Source: an uncultured Planctomycetaceae bacterium
GTDB lineage: Bacteria; Planctomycetota; Planctomycetia; Pirellulales; Pirellulaceae
Direction: 5' to 3'
DNA: 35,060 bases
Assembly: GCA_903927685.1 (NCBI GenBank)
Contig: CAIYOB010000565.1
Coordinates: forward strand, 1-35,060
Shown here: piece by piece, positions 1 through 8,970 of the stretch
How positions within the stretch are numbered: position 1 is the stretch's first letter
How the letters are laid out: every line of letters begins with the position of its first letter
Made by a program: the position numbers and the translations under genes
Notes under the pieces: generated by a model
Told to the model about the DNA's origin: nothing
The model's input: only the letters and a program-made list of their open reading frames with translations
Databases searched by the model: none

Positions 1-1446
1 ACCAAGGCGTCCGCGACGGTCAGCATCCTGGACAACGACACGTCCTCGCTGCCGACGGTCAGCCTCGTGGCGACCGACGCCAGTGCCGCGGAAACGGCCA
101 GCGGGGCGACGGCCAACCCCGGCGTGTTCACCGTCACCCGCAGCGGCGCCACGACGGCCGCTTTGACGGTCAGCGTGTCGGTGTCCGGCACGGCGACTAG
201 CGGCGCGGACTACACGGCGCTGGCCGCCTCGGTGGTGATCCCGGCCGGCAGCGCCTTGGCGACCGTCAACATCACGCCGCTGGACGACAGCCTGGTCGAG
301 GCGACCGAGACGGTGATGCTGACGCTGGCCAGCAATTCCGCCTACACCGTGGATTCCACCAAGGCGTCCGCCACGGTCAGCATCCTGGACAACGACACCC
401 CCACGCCGACCAGCAACGACGACTTTGCGAATCGCCTGGCGATCGGTGACGGCCAGGTGACAGCCTCGAATGCCGAGGCCACGCGCGAGTCTCGCGAGCC
501 CAAGAATGCGGGAGCGCCCGGGGGCAAGTCGCTGTGGTGGTCCTGGACGGCGTCTCGTTCCGGCACGGTCGTGATCACGACCGCGGGCAGTTCCTTCGAT
601 ACGACGCTGGGGGTCTACACGGGCACGATCCTGAGCAGGCTGACAAGCGTTGCCAGCAACGATGACGACCGCACCGCGGCTGACCTCACCAGTCGGGTCA
701 GTTTCTCGGCCGTGGCCGGCGCGACGTACCAGATCTCGGTCGATGGCTACGACGGCGACGCGGGGACGATCGTCCTGACCGTCAGTCCGCAGGTGGTCGC
801 CCCGAACGACGACTTTGCCAATCGTCTGGCGATGACCGGGACGCAGGTGACGGCGACCAATGCCGAGGCCACGCGGGAGACCGGCGAGCCAAAAAATGCC
901 GGAGTGTCCGGGGGCAAATCCCTGTGGTGGTCCTGGACGGCGCCCAGTTCCGGCACGGTGGTGATGTCGACCGCGGGCAGTTCGTTCGATACGACGTTGG
1001 GGGTCTATACCGGCACGACACTGAGCCGACTGCGAAGCGTCGTCAGCAACGATGACGACCCCACGGCGGACGTGCTGACCAGCCGGGTCCAATTCAACGC
1101 CGTGGCCGGGACGACATACCAGATCTCGGTTGACGGCTACGCCGGCGAAGCAGGGAGTATTGTGCTGACGGTCACGCCGCCTACGCCGGCCCGAGCGGCG
1201 ACTGCGGGCCGGGCGGCGACCAGCGGAGCGCAGCCCGCGACTGTCAGCTCGGCCGTGAGTCCGGCCAGCACGCCGGTGTCTTCCGCCACACGTGCTGCCA
1301 GCCCGGTGGTGGCTTGCGCGGCCAACACAACCGGCTTGACGGCCGCGAGAATCACGCCGAGTCCGGCTTCCGGGCCACAGGTCGACCGGTTCCTCAGTCG
1401 ATGGGACAGCCTTCTGTCCGACATGGTGGACGAGTTGTTCCGCTAA
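1..1446 (+). CDS. Calx-beta repeat surface protein, 3' part (5' end outside window)
   Basis: The frame is open from base 1, so the gene starts upstream; 481 residues are visible. The first part holds the end of one Calx-beta repeat and one full repeat (about residues 18-135), each closing with the TKASATVSILDNDT-type strand; DNA near 1-40 and 358-397 is almost identical. Two copies of a roughly 125-residue beta-sandwich domain follow (bases about 415-793 and 805-1173), each starting NDDFANRLA and carrying SLWWSWTA and SFDTTLGVYTG. The last 80 residues are low-complexity Ala/Thr/Ser followed by a short helical tail ending SDMVDELFR. Calx-beta proteins are usually exported and bind calcium; this one is probably an extracellular or cell-surface protein of unknown role. 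No LPXTG-like or PEP-CTERM sorting signal is visible at the C terminus. It seems unrelated to the peptide locus downstream. Confidence 0.85.
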   Translation, partial: TKASATVSILDNDTSSLPTVSLVATDASAAETASGATANPGVFTVTRSGATTAALTVSVSVSGTATSGADYTALAASVVIPAGSALATVNITPLDDSLVEATETVMLTLASNSAYTVDSTKASATVSILDNDTPTPTSNDDFANRLAIGDGQVTASNAEATRESREPKNAGAPGGKSLWWSWTASRSGTVVITTAGSSFDTTLGVYTGTILSRLTSVASNDDDRTAADLTSRVSFSAVAGATYQISVDGYDGDAGTIVLTVSPQVVAPNDDFANRLAMTGTQVTATNAEATRETGEPKNAGVSGGKSLWWSWTAPSSGTVVMSTAGSSFDTTLGVYTGTTLSRLRSVVSNDDDPTADVLTSRVQFNAVAGTTYQISVDGYAGEAGSIVLTVTPPTPARAATAGRAATSGAQPATVSSAVSPASTPVSSATRAASPVVACAANTTGLTAARITPSPASGPQVDRFLSRWDSLLSDMVDELFR

Positions 1447-1752
1447 CCGCTCCGCCGACGGTTCGAATCCACGCGGTTGGCGGTGGCTCGTTTAACCGCG
1501 ACCCGGCGGGAAGCGAGTGGGCGATTCACTGTCCGTTGGGTCGCGGTTAAACGACGAGCGACGATTGAAAAAGGCGGAGGCGACGTCGCAATCCATTGGA
1601 AGGCCTTCGTTCTTTTCATGCTATCGACGGTTGGGCCTGAGCGGGCCATCGGTGGCGGCGGGAACGGGAACCTGGAGACCCGTTTGGCCCTGAGCGCTGC
1701 CGGCCAGGTCTTGCTGGCCTGGACCTCTCCGCTCCCGCGGCGAGCGTCTGCG
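1447..1752. other. intergenic gap between convergent genes
   Basis: This 306-base stretch lies between the ends of the Calx-beta gene and the amidohydrolase gene. It contains the inverted repeat at 1489-1553 and no convincing coding sequence. The string GGTTCGAATCC near 1460 resembles a tRNA T loop but has no tRNA around it. Confidence 0.6.
1489..1553. repeat. 16-bp perfect inverted repeat in intergenic gap
   Basis: CGTTTAACCGCGACCC at 1489-1504 is the exact reverse complement of 1538-1553, with a 33-base loop. It lies between two convergent genes, so a transcription-end or mobile-repeat role is possible. There is no following T-run, so it is not a standard intrinsic terminator. Confidence 0.65.
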
Positions 1753-2772
1753 TTACGCGTCGAAGAACACGTGCTGGGCTGTGTCCCGGAAGACCGCGGG
1801 GTGCAAGTTCTTCGGGAACAACTGCTCGATGAACTCTCGATAGACAGCGACCGGCGCGAGCGGCCAGTCCGACCCGAACAGGAACTTCTCCGGCGCTTCC
1901 GTGTACTCGATCCCTTGCTTGATTCGGTTGACGACCCGCTCCAACGCCCCGTCCTGCGCCGACTTCCGGAACGACTCGGCGTCGCCGATCAGGATGCCGG
2001 ACAGGTCGGCCCACACGTTCCTGTTCTTATAGACCACCTCGGCGGCATCCGTGATCCACGGATTCCCGAAATGGGCCAGCACGAACCGCGTGTCGGGGAA
2101 ATCAACCGCCACCTCGTCGATCAGCCGGGGGTGGGCGTACTTCACCTTCGCCTTGGCGGAGTAGGTGTCGCCGGTGTGGAAGATCACGGGCGTGTGGTAC
2201 TGCGCGGCCAACTTGTAGTAGGGGTGGTAGCCGACGTGGTTCGGGCCGTAGTGCAGGTAGCCCAGGTAGACCTTCAGGCCCTTGACCCGACCCTGTTTGA
2301 GAACCGCTTCGACCAGGGCCAGGTGGTCGCAATCGAACCGCTCGGGATGCGCGAATCCGATCGGATGGAGTTGCACACCGGACACCAGCCCGCTCAGAGC
2401 CTCGATCTCTTTGATTCCCAGAGGATCCTGGTCACTGATCTCGTGGCGCGGCATGCAGAGGGCCTGGCCGACCTTGGCGGTCTCCATTTCCGCCTGGATC
2501 ACGCTGGCCAGTTGCTGCGCCCCGCGAGGGTTCTCGACGGCATCGAACGGCGCAAGTCTGGTCTTCTTGTCAGGCGTCAGGAGCGACTCCGGGACACCGG
2601 GAAGCCGCACGTTCACCAGATGGACGTGCGTGTCTATGAACGGTCCGACGTCCGGACCGTCGGCCGCAAGGACGGGGGCCCAACGGCTGGCAACGCCGCC
2701 CAGCAGGGGTGTGGCTGCGGCTGCCCCCAAGCACCGGAGCAGTTCTCGACGCGACACCGTGTGTTGCGGCAT
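1753..2772 (-). CDS. Tat-exported amidohydrolase (amidohydrolase 2 family)
   Basis: The 339-residue protein starts with a twin-arginine signal (SRRELLRCLG, residues 7-16) followed by an Ala-rich hydrophobic stretch, so it is probably exported folded by Tat. The mature part is a TIM-barrel metal hydrolase of the amidohydrolase 2 family: metal-binding HVH at residues 49-51 (DTHVHL), later histidines in FHTGD and LAHFGNPW, and the C-terminal aspartate in FGSDWP. The order matches PF04909-type hydrolases and decarboxylases; the substrate cannot be told from sequence. The start is supported by AGGAGG at 2778-2783 on the minus strand, five bases before ATG. It stands alone between the Calx-beta gene and the peptide locus and points away from the latter, so I see no functional link. 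Confidence 0.9.
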   Translation of the reverse strand: MPQHTVSRRELLRCLGAAAATPLLGGVASRWAPVLAADGPDVGPFIDTHVHLVNVRLPGVPESLLTPDKKTRLAPFDAVENPRGAQQLASVIQAEMETAKVGQALCMPRHEISDQDPLGIKEIEALSGLVSGVQLHPIGFAHPERFDCDHLALVEAVLKQGRVKGLKVYLGYLHYGPNHVGYHPYYKLAAQYHTPVIFHTGDTYSAKAKVKYAHPRLIDEVAVDFPDTRFVLAHFGNPWITDAAEVVYKNRNVWADLSGILIGDAESFRKSAQDGALERVVNRIKQGIEYTEAPEKFLFGSDWPLAPVAVYREFIEQLFPKNLHPAVFRDTAQHVFFDA

Positions 2773-2907
2773 GTTCGCCTCCTGGAATTGAGATGGTTTC
2801 CCGAATTGGGATGCAAATCCGCAACGACGCGTCGCGTGAGCATCACCGGGGGGAAACTAGATCTTATCAGGTTGAGCTGGTGCGGCCACGCGAGCGACTT
2901 TTTTTCT

Positions 2908-3133
2908 AGCGCCGACCCAGCCGCCGTCGCCGAGGAGGAAGGGGTGACGGTCCCGGAGGGCCTGACCCTGCGGGTGATCGAGTCCCCTCCCGGGACGCGA
3001 ACCCTGGTCCTGCCGTCCCCGCCAGCGCCAACTTGGCGCCCTGGTTGCGGGCGAAGAGCGGCGGGCCGCGAACGACAATCTCAGCGCCGGCAACTGTCTG
3101 TGCAGTGGAGACTTGCCCTGCTGCACGCTGTAG
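2908..3133 (+). pseudogene. NHLP-type precursor remnant, 5'-truncated and frameshifted
   Basis: From 2911 the frame reads ADPAAVAEEEGVTVPEG and then [17 protein letters not shown], which matches the second half of the NHLP leaders at 11239, 15368 and 20865. The N-terminal half (the [12 protein letters not shown] region) is missing; the sequence before 2908 is unrelated. At about 3028 the frame is lost; one base further on (from 3029) it continues as QLGALVAGEERRAANDN and ends with the Cys-rich core NLSAGNCLCSGDLPCCTL before TAG at 3131-3133. A single inserted base restores a good precursor, whose closest relative by its GEERRAA..NDN stretch is the one at 20865. It is therefore a dead gene with a readable former core. 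No start codon or ribosome site is left. Confidence 0.75.
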
Positions 3134-3191
3134 CCCGCGTCGGCGCTGGTTGCCCGTTGCCAGCGAGTCGCCGAATCTGGGAGGAAACGGA

Positions 3192-3216
3192 GTCACGTTC
3201 GCTGCCCGGCGGGAAA
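3192..3216 (+). promoter_or_regulatory. 25-bp precursor-associated motif, site 1
   Basis: GTCACGTTCGC, then seven variable bases, then CGGGAAA. The same arrangement precedes five other precursor genes in the window. It ends 53 bases before the start of the 3270 gene. Confidence 0.6.
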
Positions 3217-3269
3217 TCTCTCCAGGAAGCGAATCTACTTCACCGGGACTTTCCACTGGGAGCCGAACG

Positions 3270-3437
3270 ATGACCGATTCGACACAAGAGCTGAGGAAGG
3301 CCTGGGCCCGCGTGGTGGCCAAGGCTTGGGCCGACGAAGAATACAAGCGGCGTTTGTTGACAGATCCCCGGGCGGTCGCCGCGGAAGCAGGCGTGCCGCT
3401 CCCCGAGGGGCTGACGGTGAAGGTGGTCGAGTATTGA
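3270..3437 (+). CDS. NHLP-type leader peptide without a core (degenerate precursor)
   Basis: The 55 residues form a good NHLP leader ([19 protein letters not shown], then VPLPEGLTVKVVE) but end at once with Tyr-stop, where intact relatives continue with the TLVLP or HLVLPA strand and a core. The closest relative is the precursor at 16101, whose leader is nearly the same. Bases after the stop (TTGAACCGCAAGTGTTG) loosely match the end of the 16101 core (CWNQCW), so I infer an in-frame internal deletion plus a TGC to TGA change. It precedes the radical SAM gene at 3474. It could be a dead precursor, or a leader-only peptide acting in trans; I favour decay. The ATG lacks a strong ribosome site. 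Confidence 0.7.
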   Translation: MTDSTQELRKAWARVVAKAWADEEYKRRLLTDPRAVAAEAGVPLPEGLTVKVVEY

Positions 3438-3473
3438 TTGAACCGCAAGTGTTGTCGTGGGGGAGGAAACGGA

Positions 3474-4514
3474 TTGAATCGTCAAGAAGCAGCGGACAGC
3501 GAGTTCCCGGTGGCGCCTCGGGAGCTGAAGATCGAGCTCACCGGGGCCTGCAATTTGCGCTGCCAATTCTGCTATCTGGAGGCGGGCGACGGGCAGGCCG
3601 CGGGGCAGCTGCCCGAGGATGACGTCTTCCGCTGGATCGAGTGGGCCGTCGACAGCCGGCTCCTGGCGGTGCGGTTCACGGGCGGCGAGCCTACGCTGCA
3701 TCCCCGGCTGAAGGTCTTCTGCGGCTATGCCCGCCTGCGCGGGCGGTTCGTCATTTTGAACACCAATGGGCTGGCTGCGGCCGAGCTGTACCGGGAGTTG
3801 TTTCCCCTGGTGGATGACGTCCGCATCAGCCTGCCGCTGCTCGATTCCCGGCGTCTGGATGACTTGACCGGCGGCCGGCACGTGCTCGAACGGAAGCTGG
3901 CGTGCATCCAGCAGGCGTTGTCCGCCGGGGTGCGGCGGGTCACTCTATTGACGCCCCTGCTGCCGGAGAACCACGGGCGGCTGGAAGCGTTCTTGGAGCT
4001 GGCGCAGAGTTCGCCGCGTTTGCACTGGCTGCCCCTGCGTTACGAACCGACGCCCCAGGTGCCGCGGCCCTGGACGCGCGGCGACGCGCAGGCGTTTGCC
4101 GAAGAGATGGCGGCGCTGCTGGAACGCTATCCGGGACAGACGCCGGGGATCATCCTGGCCGTCCCGTTTTGCGCGGTCTCGCCGACCAGCTTGGGCGCCC
4201 GCGTCTTTCATGGGCGGGCGCGGGACTGCGGGCCGTACACCTCCCTGCACGTCAATGCCCGCGGCCGCCTGCAGGCCTGCTGTTGCGTCCGCGAGGAACT
4301 GGCCGAGGGACCGCGGGCCGCCGGAACGTTGGCCGAGGTCCGGGCTTTGCCCGAGTTTCGGGCCGTTTGTTGCCGCACGCGTCTGCCGGAGGAATGCCAG
4401 CGGTGCCCGCACGTGATGCGCTGCGGCGGCGGCTGTCGCCAATCCGCCGGCCTGGTCCAGCATCGGGGCAAGTCCATTGACTACCTGGCTGGATTCGCGG
4501 ACGAGATCAGGTGA
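3474..4514 (+). CDS. radical SAM/SPASM peptide maturase
   Basis: The protein (346 residues) has the radical SAM cluster motif C26-x3-C30-x2-C33 (CNLRCQFC), the SAM-binding GGEP at 70-73, and a C-terminal Cys-rich SPASM-like region: CGPYTSLHVN, QACCCV, and CQRCPHVMRCGGGC. SPASM proteins modify ribosomal peptides, for example by thioether or C-C bonds; the reaction here is unknown. I chose TTG at 3474 because GGGGGAGG (about 3459-3466) lies seven bases before it; an earlier in-frame TTG at 3438 has no such site. The gene follows the core-less leader at 3270 and is the intact paralogue of the broken copy at 16451. Its 3' end overlaps the convergent histidine kinase gene by eight bases. Its natural substrate may be the precursor at 16101, which sits beside the broken copy. 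Confidence 0.88.
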   Translation: MNRQEAADSEFPVAPRELKIELTGACNLRCQFCYLEAGDGQAAGQLPEDDVFRWIEWAVDSRLLAVRFTGGEPTLHPRLKVFCGYARLRGRFVILNTNGLAAAELYRELFPLVDDVRISLPLLDSRRLDDLTGGRHVLERKLACIQQALSAGVRRVTLLTPLLPENHGRLEAFLELAQSSPRLHWLPLRYEPTPQVPRPWTRGDAQAFAEEMAALLERYPGQTPGIILAVPFCAVSPTSLGARVFHGRARDCGPYTSLHVNARGRLQACCCVREELAEGPRAAGTLAEVRALPEFRAVCCRTRLPEECQRCPHVMRCGGGCRQSAGLVQHRGKSIDYLAGFADEIR

Positions 4515-7500
4515 CCCCTGGAGGGCCGCTGCCGTACCCATCCCGCCGCATCGCTTCCTGCAGCCGGGAGAACTCGGTCTCCATCTCGCTCAGGCGGCTG
4601 CCGGCCGAAGCCAGATCTCCGGCCTTGACCGCTTGTTCGATGTCGCCCGCCACCGCTCGCAAAGCCTCGCCGCCGACGTTGGCGGACGCCCCCTTGATGG
4701 CATGCGCCTGACGCACGGCGCTGGGACCATCGCCGGCGGTCAGAGCGCCCCGCAGGGCCTCGATTTGCTGCGGAACGTTCTGCTGGAAAGTGGCGGCGAT
4801 CCGGCCGGCCAGTTCCTCGTCGCCCAGCAAGCGGGTCAGCAGCCCCGCCTTGTCGAACACCGGCCGTCTCGCTTTCGGAGCGGCGACCGGCGGCGGGAGG
4901 GCGTTCCCGGCGGCGACCGGGGAGTCCGGTGGCAGCCACGTATCGAGTTTCTGGGCCAACGTCTGGGGAACGAGCGGCTTGGTGAGGTAGTCATTCATCC
5001 CCGCCTCCAGGCAGCGTTCCCGGTCGCCCCGCATGGCATTGGCCGTCATGGCGATAATTGGCAGCTGGGGGCTGGAAACCGAGGCGGGCAGACGGCGGAT
5101 GCATCGTGTCGCCTCCAAGCCATCCATTTCGGGCATCTGCACGTCCATCAGCACCAAGTCATAGGGCAGGTCGATCAGGGCCTGCAAGGCCTCCTTGCCG
5201 TTGTTGACGGTGTCCACACGCAAGCCCAACTTCCTCAGAACACCTTGCAGGACTTGCTGGTTAGTGATGTTGTCTTCCGCCAGCAAGATGCGTCCCCCGC
5301 TCCGCCGCAGCTCGCGAAGGGTTGGACGCGAATGGGGCGCAACGCGGCAGGGCTTCGCGCCAGCCGCGACCGCCGGTCCCAGCGCGGTCGCCAGGCAGTC
5401 GAGGAGATCCGACTGCCGCACGGGTTTGGTAAGCAGGTCGACCGCTCCCAGTTCACCATCCGGGGCACTGCTCCGCTCGGCCAGCAAGCTCATCAGGACC
5501 AAGCGGATCGCCCTCAGGTCGGCATCGGCCCGGATGGCTTGCACCACTGCCGCCCCGTCCATACCGGGCATCTGGAGATCCACGAGAGCGGCCAGGAAGG
5601 GATCGCCGGTCGCGTGGGCCCGCCGCAGCGTCTGCAAGGCCGCAGGGCCGTCCGCCGCCGCCTCCGCCCGCAGGCCCCAAGCCGCCAGCTGGTCGACCAG
5701 GACGTCACGCTGCGTGGCGCTGTCGTCCACGACCAGCACGTGGGCTCCGCCCAGATCGCCGCCCGGCAGACCGGTCTCCATCCGCCCTGCGGCTTGCTTG
5801 CCCAAGCGGACCGTGAACCAGAACTCCGCGCCTTTCCCCGCCTCGCTGCTCACGCCGATTTCGCCCCCCATCAACTCCGTGAGTTGCTTGGCGATGGCCA
5901 AGCCCAGCCCCGTGCCGCCATAGTTCCGCGCGATCGAAGCTTCCGCCTGGGAAAACTTCTGAAAGAGCAGCCCTTGCTTCTCCGCGGGGATGCCGACGCC
6001 GGTGTCGCGAACGGAGAACCGCAGCAGGACGTCGCGCGCCGTTTCGCAGGCCAAGCGGGCTTGCACCGCGACCTCGCCTTGCGACGTGAACTTCAGTGCG
6101 TTGCCTGCCAAGTTCAGCAGAATCTGGCGGAGGCGGCCGGGGTCGCCGCACAACGCAACCGGCACGTCTGGCGCGGCGGCGCAGATCCATTCCAGCCCCT
6201 TCTCCTGGGCCCGTTGCGCCAGCATCGCAGCAAGGTCGTCCAGCAAAGCCGGAAGCTCAAAGTCTAGTATCTCCAAATCGAGCTTCCCAGCCTCGATCTT
6301 GGACAAGTCGAGAATATCGTTCAGCAGCGTCAACAGCGATTCCCCGCTGTTCCGCAGTGTCTCCGCATACCGCCGCTGTTCCGCATCCAGTTCCGTATCC
6401 AACAGCAGGCCGGCCATACCGATGACCCCGTTCATAGGCGTGCGGATCTCGTGACTCATGTTGGCCAGGAAATCGCTCTTGGCCCGATTCACCAGCTCGG
6501 CTTCCGCCACGGCTTCCGCCAATCGGCGGTTGGCTTCCTGCGAGGCGACTTCGGCCTGGTGATGCGCCGTGACATCCACTAACACGGCCAGAAAGTGCGG
6601 AGCCCCGTCGCTGGTGATGGTCTCGCCCGATAACAAACCGTTGAGTATCTTGCCGTCTCGGCACCGAACCCGCACTTCGACGTCGCGAATGGCCCCCTTG
6701 GCTAATCGTTCACCCATCCCCGCCGACAACGCATCGCACGGGAGGAATATGCCTAGCTCCGTGGATGTCTTGCCAAGGATCTCCTCTTTTTGCGCATAGC
6801 CCAGCATCAGGAGGAAGGCCTCGTTGACCTCCACAAAGCGCCCGTCAGGCAAAGTCGAGATCGCCAGCGGGGCCGGGTTGTTGCGGAACAGTCGTTCGAA
6901 ACGCTGCTCCGTCTCGCGCTGCGAGGTCAGGTCCTTGCTGGTTGCGAAGAGAGAGTCCACACCGTCCCACTGCCCCTGCCACACGTGGGTTTCGACAGGC
7001 AATTGGCGGCCGTCCCGGCAAACCAGCGGCAGAAAGTAGACGCCGACCTCGTCCCGCAGCGCCGCGGCGAAGATCGCCTCGGCTACCCGGCGATGTGCGG
7101 CCGGGTACAACTCCAGCCACTGCCTCCCGGCGAGTTCGGCGGCCGTGTACCCCAGCATTCGCGCGGCGGCACCATTGGCGTGCATGATCCGTCGGTCCCT
7201 CGCGACGACGAATACGATGTCAGCGAGACCCTGGAAGAATCCGCGAAAATTATTCTCGCTCTCTGCCAATGCCATCGCCGCCCGCACGCGTTCGGTAATG
7301 TCGGTGTCGCTGCCGCGGTAGCCCTGCAGGGTTCCATCTGGGGTCAGGATGGGGATGCCATTGGTTGACATCCAGATGGAGTGTCCATCCTTGGCCTGGA
7401 CCTCGTTGAGGAGTTCCTTGAACGGCTCCTTCCGCTGAAAGACCTCAAGAGCGGCCCGCTGGAACGCGTCTCGCCCGGCTTCGGGGTGCAGGTCGTAGAA

Positions 7501-8706
7501 GAACCGCTGACCCACCAGTTCCTCGGGACGGTAGCCCCAAACCAGCTCGGCCACGTGATTGACATAGATGTACCGGCCCGTGTCATCGACCTCCCAAGTA
7601 ATCGTGCGGCTTTGCGTCGCCAAGTCTTCGTATCGACGGTTCCCCTCCCGCAGTGCGATCTGCTGAGTGCGGACGGCCGCGTCGGTACGGCGGAGCAGCA
7701 CGAAAGCTAGGCTCAGGAGCGACATGGCCACGACCGCGATCGCCGTTTCGGACAACGCCAAGTGCCGCCAAAAAGAATGCTCCGCCTCGGATAAGTCGTA
7801 CAGAATCCACGACTCGCCGATCTCCGTGCCTGCAGGATTGGGCAGGGGCAGCCTCGTAACCTGCCAATTCTTCCCGGCGATGGTCAACTTCCGGCTCCCG
7901 CCGTTGTTGGCGAGCGTCTCCATGTCCGCCCAGAGTCCGTGGTCCCCGATCCGGATCGCCTGGGAGGCGTAGAGCACGACCGAATCGGACAGCAGGTCCC
8001 AATCGGGGTTCTGACCGTGCTCCCGCATCTCCGCCTCCCAGGTTGGGCGTTGCACTTGAGCCTTGCGAACCGTCACAGCGAGCTGCACGTGAGCCCCGTC
8101 GCCTCGCGTGCGCAGGATGTCGTCGATGGGCTTGCCAAGCTCCGCGTAGCCGACGAGCGTGCTGTCGGCAAGGACCGGGATCACGGCCCACATCGCGACG
8201 TTTCCCTGCAAGGTGAGTTCGATGCCGTAAGCGATTCGGCCGGTGCGTTCGGCCTCGCGAGTGGTGCAGCGATCAATTCGGTCGCCGTTGGCCCTCGTCT
8301 GCCGGAAAGAGTACTGGCAAGCGAGCTGAGCGTCGAGGAAACGGAAATCACGAATCTGGAACTGCCGGCTCAGTGCTTCGCCTGCTGTCCGCCCCGCGGT
8401 CTGGATGCTCTCGCTGTCGCCGTTGCGCAGGGCCTGTTGCACGAGGGGGTCGGCGGCGATCAACCGCAGGGCCAAGGCCAAGCCCTCGATCGAGTTGCCA
8501 ACGTCCACGAGGAACTCGCGCTGGAATTCCTCGACGGTCTCCTCGATTCTCGAAGCCAGTTGCTGCCGCTGGTCTCGCCACTGGGACACCAACTCAAGAA
8601 CCATCAACAACAGCAGCGCGCCCGCCAGGGGAGGGAATAGCCGGTATAGAATCGGACGGGGCTGTTTCTGCAGCATGCGTCGCAAAACGGTGTTGGTGAG
8701 GTTCAT
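4507..8706 (-). CDS. hybrid sensor histidine kinase (3 PAS, HisKA, HATPase, 2 REC, Hpt)
   Basis: This 1399-residue membrane kinase has a transmembrane segment near residues 20-44, an extracytoplasmic sensor of about 270 residues, a second segment near 316-339, and three PAS domains (about 360-480, 482-600, 600-720). HisKA follows with phospho-acceptor H752 (SHEIRTPMNG), then HATPase (NLAGNALKF, DTGVGI, GGTGLGLAI), two receiver domains with D1043 (LVDLQMPGMDG) and D1188 (LMDVQMPEMDG), and a C-terminal Hpt with H1335 (AHAIKGASANVGG). It carries all parts of a phosphorelay but has no output domain, so an unseen response regulator must take the signal. It lies within the peptide locus but on the opposite strand, downstream of the Ser/Thr kinase at 8971. 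A GGGAG lies about ten bases before ATG. A role in controlling peptide production is inferred from position only. Confidence 0.93.
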   Translation of the reverse strand: MNLTNTVLRRMLQKQPRPILYRLFPPLAGALLLLMVLELVSQWRDQRQQLASRIEETVEEFQREFLVDVGNSIEGLALALRLIAADPLVQQALRNGDSESIQTAGRTAGEALSRQFQIRDFRFLDAQLACQYSFRQTRANGDRIDRCTTREAERTGRIAYGIELTLQGNVAMWAVIPVLADSTLVGYAELGKPIDDILRTRGDGAHVQLAVTVRKAQVQRPTWEAEMREHGQNPDWDLLSDSVVLYASQAIRIGDHGLWADMETLANNGGSRKLTIAGKNWQVTRLPLPNPAGTEIGESWILYDLSEAEHSFWRHLALSETAIAVVAMSLLSLAFVLLRRTDAAVRTQQIALREGNRRYEDLATQSRTITWEVDDTGRYIYVNHVAELVWGYRPEELVGQRFFYDLHPEAGRDAFQRAALEVFQRKEPFKELLNEVQAKDGHSIWMSTNGIPILTPDGTLQGYRGSDTDITERVRAAMALAESENNFRGFFQGLADIVFVVARDRRIMHANGAAARMLGYTAAELAGRQWLELYPAAHRRVAEAIFAAALRDEVGVYFLPLVCRDGRQLPVETHVWQGQWDGVDSLFATSKDLTSQRETEQRFERLFRNNPAPLAISTLPDGRFVEVNEAFLLMLGYAQKEEILGKTSTELGIFLPCDALSAGMGERLAKGAIRDVEVRVRCRDGKILNGLLSGETITSDGAPHFLAVLVDVTAHHQAEVASQEANRRLAEAVAEAELVNRAKSDFLANMSHEIRTPMNGVIGMAGLLLDTELDAEQRRYAETLRNSGESLLTLLNDILDLSKIEAGKLDLEILDFELPALLDDLAAMLAQRAQEKGLEWICAAAPDVPVALCGDPGRLRQILLNLAGNALKFTSQGEVAVQARLACETARDVLLRFSVRDTGVGIPAEKQGLLFQKFSQAEASIARNYGGTGLGLAIAKQLTELMGGEIGVSSEAGKGAEFWFTVRLGKQAAGRMETGLPGGDLGGAHVLVVDDSATQRDVLVDQLAAWGLRAEAAADGPAALQTLRRAHATGDPFLAALVDLQMPGMDGAAVVQAIRADADLRAIRLVLMSLLAERSSAPDGELGAVDLLTKPVRQSDLLDCLATALGPAVAAGAKPCRVAPHSRPTLRELRRSGGRILLAEDNITNQQVLQGVLRKLGLRVDTVNNGKEALQALIDLPYDLVLMDVQMPEMDGLEATRCIRRLPASVSSPQLPIIAMTANAMRGDRERCLEAGMNDYLTKPLVPQTLAQKLDTWLPPDSPVAAGNALPPPVAAPKARRPVFDKAGLLTRLLGDEELAGRIAATFQQNVPQQIEALRGALTAGDGPSAVRQAHAIKGASANVGGEALRAVAGDIEQAVKAGDLASAGSRLSEMETEFSRLQEAMRRDGYGSGPPGVT

Positions 8707-8839
8707 CTGCCGCGAACTCCCGTACGAACCATGAATCCCATGTCCCCCTAGGGATTGGGATCAGGATGCGTCCCTGACCTGTTGATTGAGCGAAAAAAAT
8801 CGCGGAAAAAAGCAAAAGTCTCCTCCCCTGTCAGTGTCG

Positions 8840-8897
8840 TTGTCAATCGGGTTTTCTTCCCACCGCCAGTGCAGGTAAATACCCCACTGCACGAAGG
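8840..8897 (-). repeat. upstream element shared by two minus-strand kinase genes, copy 1
   Basis: On the plus strand this reads TTGTCAATCGGGTTTTC and ends ACGAAGG; it aligns over about 58 bases with 11037-11096. Each copy lies about 135-150 bases before the start of a minus-strand signalling gene (this one before the histidine kinase), so it is probably a shared promoter or operator region. TTGACA on the minus strand (8841-8846) resembles a -35 box, but I see no good -10. The rest of the 264-base gap 8707-8970 shows nothing further. Confidence 0.45.
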
Positions 8898-8970
8898 TTT
8901 GAGCGCCGAGCCGGAGCGAGAGTGGACTTGGCGGCGATTCGGAGACGCGTCGGTGGAGATTCGCCGGCCG

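Noticed and set aside
1455..1480. GGTTCGAATCC string resembling a tRNA T loop
   Set aside because: The flanking bases do not pair into a T stem and no acceptor, D or anticodon arms are present.
3192..3216. Reading the 25-bp motif as a sigma54 promoter
   Set aside because: TGTCAC at some sites resembles a -24 box, but there is no TTGC at the required spacing.
3438..3473. Upstream TTG start for the radical SAM protein
   Set aside because: It has no ribosome site and abuts the stop of the leader; TTG at 3474 has GGGGGAGG seven bases ahead, and the extra 12 residues are not shared with the copy at 16451.
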